A stretch of DNA of 47,731 nucleotides. It comes from an uncultured Eubacteriales bacterium. Lineage in GTDB: Bacteria; Bacillota; Clostridia; Oscillospirales; Acutalibacteraceae. Below the pieces are notes generated by a model, which worked only from the letters and a program-made list of their open reading frames with translations, made no database searches and was not told the DNA's origin. The stretch lies in the NCBI GenBank assembly GCA_900315255.1, contig OMYH01000015.1, positions 1-47,731 of the forward strand. The letters run 5' to 3'. A program made the position numbers and the translations under genes. Positions 28,934 through 36,976 of the stretch are shown piece after piece; within the stretch, counting starts at the first letter, position 1; the number at the start of each line of letters is the position of its first letter.

Positions 28934-31900
28934 TTAAACCTTTGCGCTTTTTTTCTTTCTCAGGATAAATGCAGAAATTCCTCCTGCAAGTACAGCCACT
29001 CCGCCTGCGGCAAGCCACACAATAAGACTTTTGCCGTAATCCGGACGGTAATTAAAGATAACATTTATCTCCTCAGCGGTGTACAATCCTCCGATATTAT
29101 CCGAGTTATCAGCAAGTTCATATCCGAAGAACTCCTTTGGCACGATATTATACTCCATATCTATATCGCCCTTGATTACGTCCTTGTCGATGACCGCTCC
29201 CGAATAATCCACATATATTACGTTTATCTTTCCCGAGCTTATGACCTCTTTGTCATTTTTATCGGCAGTATGCCCGTCCTTTATCCAGACGTCGCCCGAA
29301 ACACGATAGCCCTCGTTTCCTGCGGCAGGATCCTGAGCGTTGCCGTTTGCGGCGATCACACGAACACCCGTAACGCCCTTTAGCTTTTCTGCAGGGATCG
29401 TATACGACCACCAGCCGTCGCCGTCGTCTTTCATTGCGCTGCCGGGCCATGCACCCAGAAGCTCCTTTGTTTCCTTACCGTTCTGCGTTCCGTTTCCGTA
29501 TGCATAAAGCGTAAGAGTCTTCCACTCGTTGTCATTGTGATAATGAACCGTTATCGGCTCGTTCTCCACAGGAGAATATTTATACAGTATCTCTGTCTGC
29601 CCGTCCGTGAATTTTCCTGCGCCGTTCTTGGGCAGCGAAGTAAGGTCAAGCGCATAACCCTTGACAGAAGGAATTTCCGCCGTATAGTATCTGTCGCCTG
29701 TTCTGCCTGTCTGCGTCACGGACTCGCAAAGGTCTTTGCCGCTCTCGCTGTCAACGAACCTGATAACAGCCGTACCGAACGTACCGTTATATTTTGTATA
29801 GTAAAGCGAAACCTCCGCCCCGTTTTGGGAATAAGTGCCCTGAGTGCTGCCCTCTGCATTTTTATATGTATATTCCATCGAAAGGCCGCTGTCGGGCTTT
29901 ATCGAATACTTATTGCCTACAATGCCCGAAACGTTCTGCAGCTTTATAACCTCTCCGCTGTCTGCGTCAATGTGTCTGATTACGACATTACCCTTTTCGG
30001 ACTTCAGTGCCAGTTCATCAAAGCTTTCCTTATCGACAAGCATCATAGCCGTACCGCTTTTCACGGTAACCTTTCCGTCGTTTATAACGGCAAGGCCGTT
30101 GATCGAAGCACTGTCGCCGTTAACTAAAGTGACCCACTCTTCGGGCAGATCGCCGCCGGAAAGCGTTATTGTTTCGTCGTTTCCGGACGCATTGAAGATA
30201 ACGGCTGCCGTGTTCCACTGTGTACCCGAGGTGATCGTGTTCTTCAGGGTATAAGCGATAACGCCCTTTGCGGTATTATCCATAAACCTGATATTCCTCG
30301 CAGCCTCACCCGTGGGATCGGTGAACGGAGCAAAATTCTTCCTGATCTCGATAAGTCCCGAATAGTACTGAACCATATCGCTGTACTCGTTTCTTCTCGT
30401 CCAGTCAAGCTGATTGATCTTTGACGGGGAACGATATGAGTTCTCATCGCCCTTCTTTGTTCTTGCAAACTCCTCTCCTGCCTGGAAAAAGCTGATTCCC
30501 TGTGAAGTGAGAGCTATCGCCGCTGCGAGCTTGTTCATCGAAACAAGATTTTCGTTTCGTCTTGTATAGTCGTCAAACGTTCCGCTTGTAGCCACAAGCT
30601 TATCCCATAATGTATAGTTATCATGACATGAATTATATGTTACAACCTGACTCGGCTTTTTCGCCCAGCTGTCCTTCTCCGCAGTGATACCCGACTTAAC
30701 CTTCGCCGTACCCTGACCGCCCTGGACATATCCGCCCTCCGACGCGTTGAAGTTACTGCCCTTGATGCCGTCGCGTATGCCGTCATTGAATGCCCCTATT
30801 CTGTCATTGAGCTTGCTCATGTTCTGTTGGGTAGCCATGACTGTTCCCGGCTCGGCATGTGTATCGAGCGACCAGCCCTCGCCGTACATAAGGATCTTCT
30901 CTCCTCCCTCAAGCGAATCGAGAGCCGAACGGATAGCGCTCATCGTTTCAACATCATGCAGACCCATAAGGTCAAATCGAAATCCGTCTATGTGATATTC
31001 CTTCGCCCAGTATACGACAGAATCGACCATATACTTTCTGAACATAGCGTGCTCAGATGCCGTATCGTTGCCGCAGCCCGAGCCGTTGGACCATGTTCCG
31101 CTGTCGGTATATCTGTAGTAGTATCCCGGCACGGTATAGTTGAACCACGACCTTGCGCCCTCATATGTATGATTGAACACAACATCCATAACAACACCCA
31201 TATCGTTGTTATGAATAGACTGTATCATCTGTTTTACTTCGTTTATCCTGACGCTGCCGTCATACGGATCGCTTGAATACGAACCCTCGGGAACATTATA
31301 GTTCTTCGGGTCATAGCCCCAGTTGAACTGATCCTCCTTTGAAGCTTCATCGACCGACCCGAAATCGAATATCGGCAGAAGCTGAACATAGTTAACTCCC
31401 AGTTCTTTGAGATAATCTATTCCCGTAGTACCTATACCGTCGGAATTTACTGTAGTTCCCGTTTCGGTAAACGCAAGATACTTTCCCCTGTTCTTCTTGC
31501 TGACTCCCGACGCGGGATCATTTGAGAAATCCTTGACATTTACCTCCCACACAATAGCCTCGGACGGGTGATTCACCGATACGTGATGATCTTCACTCCA
31601 GCCCTCGGGGTTGGTGCTTTCGAGATCAACGATCATGCCTCTGTTGCCGTTGACTCCCGCAGCCTTTGCATAGATATCTACTGTTTCTTTTCCTTTTTTG
31701 CCGTTATATACATAATATGTGTAATACTTATTTACGAGATCACCCTCAATTTTTGCCGACCAGACTCCGCTTTTCTGATCGTAGGTCATCTCGTGAACAG
31801 ACATATACTTACTGCTGTCTTCCTCGGCACTGCCCTTGGCATAAAGCAAAACCTGAACCTTTGTTGCCGTAGGTGACCATACCTTAAAGGTAGAAGCCTC

Positions 31901-32314
31901 TTTTGTATATGTCACACCTAAGTCGTCACCTGTATATGCGAGCTTATCCAATTCTGCCACTGAACTTTCCTCCGCCTCAGTTTTTGATTCTTCCGTTACG
32001 GTCTGTTCATCAGCGCCTTCATCATCTGCTTCGTCTTCATCCTCATGCGCTCCCCCGGAACCATCGTCCTCACCCGAAGCCGCCGCTTCACCGCTCACAG
32101 ACTCTTCGGGTGTTGTTTGTTCAGCGGTAGCATCCTCCTCGGGGACATATTCCTCGGAGAACTCTTCGTCTTCAAGTTCCCAGTCTTCAGCATACGTCTC
32201 TTCGTCTTCAAAGGTCTCGGAATAAGCAGGAATAACCGCACAAACCGTAGAAAGTGTCATTGTCAAAAAGGCAAGTGTACTGCATATCATTTTCTTTCCC
32301 TTTTCTTTTATCAC
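28934..32314 (-). CDS. Membrane-anchored type I pullulanase
   Basis: 1126 residues, a paralogue of the neighbouring gene. Signal segment ~1-32, then a strongly acidic Glu/Asp/Thr/Ser-rich stretch (~33-125), a CBM48-like domain, and the GH13 catalytic domain with FNWGYDP (~328-334), Asp448 (FRFDLMG), Glu479 (YGEGW) and Asp565 (SCHDNYT). After the beta-sandwich come two MucBP-like repeats, a CBM26-like module with GAWPGSAM, a third MucBP-like repeat, and a C-terminal membrane helix (IVWLAAGGVAVLAGG) ending in RKKKSAKV. The enzyme should therefore be held on the outer face of the membrane. The start is GTG at 32314, 7 nt after AGGAGG. There is no dockerin. Confidence 0.93.
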   Translation of the reverse strand: MIKEKGKKMICSTLAFLTMTLSTVCAVIPAYSETFEDEETYAEDWELEDEEFSEEYVPEEDATAEQTTPEESVSGEAAASGEDDGSGGAHEDEDEADDEGADEQTVTEESKTEAEESSVAELDKLAYTGDDLGVTYTKEASTFKVWSPTATKVQVLLYAKGSAEEDSSKYMSVHEMTYDQKSGVWSAKIEGDLVNKYYTYYVYNGKKGKETVDIYAKAAGVNGNRGMIVDLESTNPEGWSEDHHVSVNHPSEAIVWEVNVKDFSNDPASGVSKKNRGKYLAFTETGTTVNSDGIGTTGIDYLKELGVNYVQLLPIFDFGSVDEASKEDQFNWGYDPKNYNVPEGSYSSDPYDGSVRINEVKQMIQSIHNNDMGVVMDVVFNHTYEGARSWFNYTVPGYYYRYTDSGTWSNGSGCGNDTASEHAMFRKYMVDSVVYWAKEYHIDGFRFDLMGLHDVETMSAIRSALDSLEGGEKILMYGEGWSLDTHAEPGTVMATQQNMSKLNDRIGAFNDGIRDGIKGSNFNASEGGYVQGGQGTAKVKSGITAEKDSWAKKPSQVVTYNSCHDNYTLWDKLVATSGTFDDYTRRNENLVSMNKLAAAIALTSQGISFFQAGEEFARTKKGDENSYRSPSKINQLDWTRRNEYSDMVQYYSGLIEIRKNFAPFTDPTGEAARNIRFMDNTAKGVIAYTLKNTITSGTQWNTAAVIFNASGNDETITLSGGDLPEEWVTLVNGDSASINGLAVINDGKVTVKSGTAMMLVDKESFDELALKSEKGNVVIRHIDADSGEVIKLQNVSGIVGNKYSIKPDSGLSMEYTYKNAEGSTQGTYSQNGAEVSLYYTKYNGTFGTAVIRFVDSESGKDLCESVTQTGRTGDRYYTAEIPSVKGYALDLTSLPKNGAGKFTDGQTEILYKYSPVENEPITVHYHNDNEWKTLTLYAYGNGTQNGKETKELLGAWPGSAMKDDGDGWWSYTIPAEKLKGVTGVRVIAANGNAQDPAAGNEGYRVSGDVWIKDGHTADKNDKEVISSGKINVIYVDYSGAVIDKDVIKGDIDMEYNIVPKEFFGYELADNSDNIGGLYTAEEINVIFNYRPDYGKSLIVWLAAGGVAVLAGGISAFILRKKKSAKV

Positions 32315-32348
32315 TTTGCTGCCTCCTAATATTAATAATCCGAATTTA

Positions 32349-32377
32349 ATTATACCCTATTTGGAGAGAATAAGCAA
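32349..32377 (-). promoter_or_regulatory. Promoter of the pullulanase pair
   Basis: On the minus strand, TTGCTT (32372-32377), a 17-bp spacer and TATAAT (32349-32354), about 35 nt before the GTG start. Confidence 0.6.
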
Positions 32378-32745
32378 CTATTACTGCAGTTATGATAAGT
32401 TACAAAAAATTAATATTATTTTTGCAATTATCATTATAAAATAAAAGTAATGGGAATTTATTCTTATTATTTATGCAAGTTGCCAGTTTAACAATTATTA
32501 TTGTAGCATTTTTTCGGCAAAGTTTCAATTACTAAAGTGAATTTATACCCTGTCAATACTCAACAAACTTTTCATCCCTTTTTTGAACATTTTGCTGTTA
32601 AACAAGGAGCTAAGCTTCGACACTCTCGCTTGATCGGAGCAACGTTTGTTAAAATTTAAACAAAGACAAAGCCGAATGCTTTGTGCGTTCATCATGGAAT
32701 TTATCCCCCTCTGCGGTTATATACCTGTATCCTTCGGCATATTTA
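32378..32745. other. AT-rich intergenic stretch upstream of the pullulanases
   Basis: No coding region is supported here. It is strongly AT-rich to about 32560, then more mixed. A small inverted repeat (ACAAAG / CTTTGT, within about 32660-32690) is present. Regulatory sites for the pullulanase promoter could lie here, but none was recognised. Confidence 0.5.
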
Positions 32746-32785
32746 TATAAAAAAGGAACGACAGTCCATTGCTGCCGGACTGCCG
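32746..32785 (-). terminator. Terminator of the AbrB-like gene
   Basis: Stem CGACAGTCC (32759-32767) / GGACTGCCG (32777-32785), followed on the minus strand by a T run (complement of about 32748-32755). Confidence 0.8.
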
Positions 32786-32793
32786 TATGTCTG

Positions 32794-33039
32794 TCAATTT
32801 CCTTTTGCAAGCTCTTCTATGCAATTTGCGCAGATACACTTTCCGTTCTTCTCGATAAGATCATCCTCACCCGAGCAGAATACACACACGGGAATAAATC
32901 TCTTTACGAAAAATCCATCATCTGCAATGAATATTTCAAGCGGTGTTCCCGCATTGAGATCAAATTCCTTTCTTAGTCTTACCGGGATCACTATCCTGCC
33001 CAGATTATCAATCTTACAAACTTCACCTGATTTCTTCAT
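32794..33039 (-). CDS. AbrB/SpoVT-type transcription regulator with cysteine-rich tail
   Basis: 81 residues. The N-terminal SpoVT-AbrB swapped-hairpin DNA-binding domain is clear (DNLGRIVIPVRLRKEFDLNAG, residues 11-31, given in outline). The C-terminus has CVFC (Cys52, Cys55) and CICANC (Cys68, Cys70, Cys73), which could form a small zinc knuckle. Relatives such as AbrB and Abh repress stationary-phase genes. It is divergent from spmA and shares a ~260-bp regulatory region with it. The leader is unusually long (~180 nt). Confidence 0.85.
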   Translation of the reverse strand: MKKSGEVCKIDNLGRIVIPVRLRKEFDLNAGTPLEIFIADDGFFVKRFIPVCVFCSGEDDLIEKNGKCICANCIEELAKGN

Positions 33040-33147
33040 TCTAAACTCTCCTTTTAGATCGGAAACACCGTTTTGCAGCAGCCGGAACGCACAGCTCAGT
33101 TTATTTGAACCTTCCGCACTGTTTATCCCAAAATCATTTGTTTTTAG

Positions 33148-33258
33148 CCATTAACGTACATATTGCTGCAAAAACCGATTCCATCGTTTCATAATATATG
33201 TTATTATGGTATTTTCTACCATTAACTGTATTATATACCAACATTAGCATTTTGTCAA
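33148..33258 (-). promoter_or_regulatory. Promoter and repeat sites upstream of the AbrB-like gene
   Basis: On the minus strand, TTGACA (33253-33258), a 17-bp spacer and TATAAT (33230-33235): a consensus promoter starting near 33223. Direct copies of CCATTAAC occur at 33148-33155 and 33219-33226; the second overlaps the start-site region, so they are candidate autoregulatory sites. No spmA promoter was recognised in the same interval. Confidence 0.7.
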
Positions 33259-33298
33259 CATTTTTTTACAAATTTTTTTGTGCTTTGAGGTGATCCTT

Positions 33299-33892
33299 AT
33301 GCTGCCCTACATATGGGGTCTTATGATAATAATCAGTGTAATTTTCTCTGTTATAAACGGGACCTCCGACCAGCTCAACTCTGCCATACTTGATTCCGCA
33401 GGCGAGGCTATAGAGCTTGTGATATCCATGTGCGGTACGATATGCCTATGGAGTGGGATCATGAAAATAGCGGACAAAAGCGGAGTCACGAAATTCATAT
33501 CAAAGCTGCTTTCGCCGATAACGGGCAGGCTTTTTCCGTCATTGGATAAAAAGGGCGAGGCTTTCCGAGCGATCAACATGAACATAACCGCAAACCTGCT
33601 CGGACTCGGAAACGCTGCCACACCGCTCGGGATAAAAGCGATGCAGTGTCTGAAGAAAGACAGCAATACTGCTTTGGCGAGCAAAGATATGATAATGCTT
33701 GTAATACTTAATACAACTTCGGTACAGGTTATCCCCACGATGATAATCTCGCTGCTGCAATCGGCAGGGTGCAGCGATCCCTCGGGGATCATACCGTTTA
33801 CATGGGCTGCGTCTGTATCGGGTCTTATCGTCGGAGTTTTATGTGTACAGATTTTTGCAGGACGGGAGAGAACACTATGTACGCAGCACTGA
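33299..33892 (+). CDS. spmA: Spore maturation protein A
   Basis: 197 residues, an integral membrane protein of the nucleoside-recognition (Gate) family. With SpmB it is needed for spore core dehydration in Bacillus. NLLGLGNAATPLGIKAMQ and NTTSVQVIPTMIISL are family hallmarks. The ATG at 33299 follows GAGGTGAT; an extension to a TTG at 33278 would include that site. It overlaps spmB by 16 bp. Confidence 0.93.
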   Translation: MLPYIWGLMIIISVIFSVINGTSDQLNSAILDSAGEAIELVISMCGTICLWSGIMKIADKSGVTKFISKLLSPITGRLFPSLDKKGEAFRAINMNITANLLGLGNAATPLGIKAMQCLKKDSNTALASKDMIMLVILNTTSVQVIPTMIISLLQSAGCSDPSGIIPFTWAASVSGLIVGVLCVQIFAGRERTLCTQH

Positions 33893-34389
33893 TAATACCG
33901 ATTACAATGCTGATCATAATCACAGTCGGTCTGGCACAGCGGCAGCCGATATTCTCAATTTTTGCAGAGGGAGCAAAAGAGGGTCTGCATACTATGTATT
34001 CGATAGCTCCTTCTCTTGTCGGTCTTATCACGGCAATAGGAATGTTCAAGGCAAGCGGTGTTCTCGACTGTCTGACATCGCTGTTGTCACCGGTAACCGA
34101 TCTTGCAGGGATACCCGAGCAGGTGACGCCGCTGTTTTTTCTCAAGCCGATAAGCGGAAGCGGTTCTCTGGCGATACTGAACAATATCATAAACGAGAAC
34201 GGCGCAGACTCGATAGTAACAAAGATCGCCTCGGTAATGACAGGCTCGACCGAAACTACATTTTATTGTATAGCGGTATACTACGGCTCTGTCGGGATCA
34301 GCAAAACAGGCTGTACCGTACCGTGCGCACTTGTCGGAGATTTTGTCGGTATGATGACAGCGATAATTCTGACAGCGCATTTTGGATAA
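33877..34389 (+). CDS. spmB: Spore maturation protein B
   Basis: 170 residues, the partner of SpmA and of the same membrane family. LKPISGSGSLAIL and MTGSTETTFYCIAVYYGSVG are characteristic, and the length is standard. The ATG at 33877 has GGGAG upstream and lies inside the spmA 3' end, so translation is coupled. A strong terminator follows. Confidence 0.93.
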   Translation: MYAALIIPITMLIIITVGLAQRQPIFSIFAEGAKEGLHTMYSIAPSLVGLITAIGMFKASGVLDCLTSLLSPVTDLAGIPEQVTPLFFLKPISGSGSLAILNNIINENGADSIVTKIASVMTGSTETTFYCIAVYYGSVGISKTGCTVPCALVGDFVGMMTAIILTAHFG

Positions 34390-34424
34390 ATCATATCTTC
34401 GCACATAGCCAAACCCGAAAAAAC

Positions 34425-34465
34425 AGCGGTACAAAAGTTATCAAACCTTTGTACCGCTTATTTTT
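34425..34465 (+). terminator. Terminator of spmAB
   Basis: A perfect 11-bp stem, AGCGGTACAAA (34425-34435) / TTTGTACCGCT (34448-34458), then TATTTTTA. Confidence 0.88.
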
Positions 34466-34540
34466 ATGAAGTCTGTTGCCTGTATTTCGGATAATCGCTT
34501 CGGATTTGTCAGAGTCAAAACGCTTGCGGGGCATACCTGC

Positions 34541-34636
34541 CTGATGTATTTCAAGGCTTTTGAGGGCAGTTAAAAAAAGCTGCAAGCAAATCCGGTGCTC
34601 AGTCCGAAGGACATCATTTGTTCAGCGGGTCATTAA
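34541..34636 (+). repeat. Decayed relic(s) of the insertion-element family
   Basis: 34581-34612 matches the complement of 42872-42903 (core of copy 2) at 30 of 32 positions. The following sequence to TTAA at 34633-34636 still resembles the element's right end (about 16 of 22). Just before it, 34541-34555 matches the end of the copy 1 core (9017-9031) at 14 of 15. So pieces like both cores lie in tandem. The relic ends at a TTAA that contains the stop codon of ddh. Confidence 0.65.
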
Positions 34637-35619
34637 AGCAGATGAGAAATGATCTCGCTGTGATCCATGCTTGAAAGATAAGCAGGCGGAACGTCAAATA
34701 CCGTCTTGCAGCCGCTTGCGCCTTCCTGTGAGAATCTGTAAGCCGCGCGGGCATACGCAAGAAGAACACACGCTGTGAACTCGGGGTTCGAGTCAAGCTG
34801 TAATCTGTATTCGATAATGTGCTTATGCTCTCCGTTCAAGCCGGTTTTGCCGCTTCTGATAACAAAGCCGCCGTGCGGGAGTCCACTGTGATCTCTCTTC
34901 ATCTCCTCTTCCGTGATGAAGTTTACAGTAGTATCATAGTCGGAGAAGTAGTTCGGCATAGTCTTGATCTCGTTCTCTATCCTTGCCTTGTCCGCGCCAT
35001 CTTCTGCCACTACATAGCAAACTCTTGTGTGCTTTTCTCTTGTTGTGAGTTCGGGATTTGAACCGGATCTTACTGCTTCGAGAGCAGCTTCCACAGGAAC
35101 AGTATACTGTCTTGCGTCCTTAACGCCGTCAATCCTTCTGACTGCGTCGGAGTGACCCTGGCTTACACCCTTGCCCCAGAATGTATAATCTGCGCCGTCT
35201 GTGAGAATGCAGTTAGCGTAAAGTCTGTTGAGCGAGAACATTCCCGGATCCCAGCCAACCGAGATGATACCAACGTTGCCGCCCTCTTTTGCGGCAGCGT
35301 CAACATTTGCAAAATGTGTGGGGATCTTAGCGTGAGTATCAAAGCTGTCGATTACATTAAACAGCTTCGCAAGCTTCGGAGTCTGCACGGGAAGATCCGT
35401 TGCGCTTCCTCCGCAGATTATCATAACATCTATTTTATCCTTGTATTCCTCGACCTTATCGGCAGAAACTACCTTTGCAGTTTCGGTGGCGATCTTTACG
35501 CTTTCGGGCGCACGTCTTGTGAACACTGCAACAAGCTCTGTGTCCTTGTTCTGTCTGACAGCTGCCTCAACGCCTCTGCCGAGATTACCGTAACCATAAA
35601 TACCGATTCTAATGCTCAT
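34633..35619 (-). CDS. ddh: meso-Diaminopimelate dehydrogenase
   Basis: 328 residues, NADP-dependent. It makes meso-diaminopimelate directly from tetrahydrodipicolinate for peptidoglycan and lysine. The nucleotide-binding start RIGIYGYGNLGRGVE, CGGSATDLPVQ, DSFDTHAKIP and SVGWDPGMFSLNR match the family. The ATG at 35619 follows AGAGGTG; three extra codons to 35628 are unlikely. It is monocistronic with its own promoter. Its stop codon is the boundary of an insertion-element relic. Confidence 0.95.
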   Translation of the reverse strand: MSIRIGIYGYGNLGRGVEAAVRQNKDTELVAVFTRRAPESVKIATETAKVVSADKVEEYKDKIDVMIICGGSATDLPVQTPKLAKLFNVIDSFDTHAKIPTHFANVDAAAKEGGNVGIISVGWDPGMFSLNRLYANCILTDGADYTFWGKGVSQGHSDAVRRIDGVKDARQYTVPVEAALEAVRSGSNPELTTREKHTRVCYVVAEDGADKARIENEIKTMPNYFSDYDTTVNFITEEEMKRDHSGLPHGGFVIRSGKTGLNGEHKHIIEYRLQLDSNPEFTACVLLAYARAAYRFSQEGASGCKTVFDVPPAYLSSMDHSEIISHLL

Positions 35620-35661
35620 TGTAAACACCTCTTAAAATGAATTTGTTTTAAACACAAATCT

Positions 35662-35690
35662 ATTATACTACACATCCGAATGCATATCAA
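35662..35690 (-). promoter_or_regulatory. Promoter of ddh
   Basis: On the minus strand, TTGATA (35685-35690), a 17-bp spacer and TATAAT (35662-35667), about 43 nt before the ATG. Confidence 0.7.
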
Positions 35691-35722
35691 CAGTTTTTTC
35701 AAAAAATTTTGCAGGATTCACA

Positions 35723-35870
35723 TTGTTAAATTGCAGACAATCTGTATATATTGCTGTTAAGATAACGTTTCTAGGCTGAATATTGCAAGGGAATACTGCT
35801 GTTGGATTCATGCGGCGGTTTTCTCTGTTATAAGAAAAGGGATCGTGTACGTTATCTTATCAAGCGTCAT
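35723..35870 (+). ncRNA. Candidate structured RNA or long-range inverted repeat in a 330-bp gene-free interval
   Basis: The gap between the ddh promoter and the secF terminator has no gene. It contains TAAGATAACGT (35758-35768) and its exact complement ACGTTATCTTA (35849-35859), 80 bp apart. A possible promoter, TTGTTA (35723-35728), 18 bp, TATATT (35747-35752), would start transcription at the first arm. Inner pairing (TTTCT/AGAAA) is weak, and no T-run terminator was seen. I cannot assign it to 6S, SRP, tmRNA or RNase P RNA. Confidence 0.25.
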
Positions 35871-35974
35871 GCGGACAGTGTCAGCTCACATCACGCATTA
35901 CGGCTCAATTCTGTTTCTCCTCAAATCCTGCGTTATATTCTATTGTAAGATACATACGTCTATGGCACCTGTAC

Positions 35975-36005
35975 GAACAAAAAAGCCCCCGAAATACGGA
36001 GGCTT
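35975..36005 (-). terminator. Terminator of secDF
   Basis: Stem AAGCCCCCG (35983-35991) / CGGAGGCTT (35997-36005), with a T run on the minus strand (complement of about 35978-35984). It lies just past the secF stop. Confidence 0.85.
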
Positions 36006-36016
36006 AATATACAGGA

Positions 36017-36976
36017 TTATTTCTCGGAATTCTTCTCTTTTTCCTTCTTGTTCAGCTGCCAGATAACCCAGAGAGGTGTAGCTATGCAGATAGACGAGTA
36101 GCAGCCCGATACAACACCGAACATCATTGGGAGCGCAAAACTCTGGATAGATGTAATATTGTATACCAGGCATACTGCGTATACCGAAGAAATAGCAACA
36201 AGCGTTGTGATAGATGTGAAGATCGTTCGTCTGATACACTGGCTCATACTGAGGTTGTATACATCAATGAGCGAAGCCTTCGGACCCATCTTCGCCTTGT
36301 TCTCTCTTACTCTGTCGTAGATAACGATCGTATCGTTAAGTGAGTAACCGAGGATCATCAGGATAACTGCAATGAAGTTACTGTCGATAGGCATTCTGAA
36401 TACAACGAATACGAAGTATACTATGACCATATCGTGAAGCAGCGCCACAAGACCCATCATACCTGCCGACATACCGCCGATCTTCTTGAATCTGATAGTT
36501 ACATAGATAACCATCAGTACGCTTGCAAGCAGTACGGCTGCGATACATTTTACAAAGAATTTAGCGCCCATTGTTGCGTCAACCGATGTAAACTCACTTA
36601 CTTCAAAGTTGTTGTCGGGGTATTTTTCTTCGAGCGCTGTCGAAATTTCCGACTGGATCTCTGCGTCTATAGCCGCAGTACCGGGGAACTGTATTGTGAA
36701 ATAATATCCCTCGCCTGCGTCATTGTTGCCTGCCAGGTTCTTTGAGATCGAGAAGCTGACCTGATCGTTCGGAGTAGTTTCCTGAACAAGAGCTTTCAGC
36801 TCGTTGTCGTCAATCTGTCCGTTATATGTGTAGGAGATCATCGAACCGCCCGAGAACTGAATGTCAAGCGTTACGCCAAAGATAATATTGCAGATAATAC
36901 CTATTACTATAAGTCCGATGGAAATGCCGAAAAATACTTTTCTTTTGCCGTAAAAGTCCATTACTTTATTTTTCAT
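36017..36976 (-). CDS. secF: Protein translocase subunit SecF
   Basis: 319 residues with six membrane helices, an RND-type Sec accessory subunit that uses proton flow to help pull proteins through SecYEG. FSGGSMISY near the start, GYSLNDTIVIYDRVREN and the MSQCIRRTIFTSITTLVA segment are family signatures. It overlaps secD by 4 bp (ATGA type) and is translated with it. It is separate from SecD, as in most clostridia. Confidence 0.95.
   Translation of the reverse strand: MKNKVMDFYGKRKVFFGISIGLIVIGIICNIIFGVTLDIQFSGGSMISYTYNGQIDDNELKALVQETTPNDQVSFSISKNLAGNNDAGEGYYFTIQFPGTAAIDAEIQSEISTALEEKYPDNNFEVSEFTSVDATMGAKFFVKCIAAVLLASVLMVIYVTIRFKKIGGMSAGMMGLVALLHDMVIVYFVFVVFRMPIDSNFIAVILMILGYSLNDTIVIYDRVRENKAKMGPKASLIDVYNLSMSQCIRRTIFTSITTLVAISSVYAVCLVYNITSIQSFALPMMFGVVSGCYSSICIATPLWVIWQLNKKEKEKNSEK

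Noticed and set aside
25396-32314. Assembly duplication as the cause of the two pullulanases
   Set aside because: The two genes differ in start codon, N-terminal spacer, dockerin, module order and membrane anchor, so they are true paralogues.
34391-34585. Small minus-strand reading frame between spmB and ddh
   Set aside because: It overlaps the spmB terminator and the element relic and has no convincing ribosome site.
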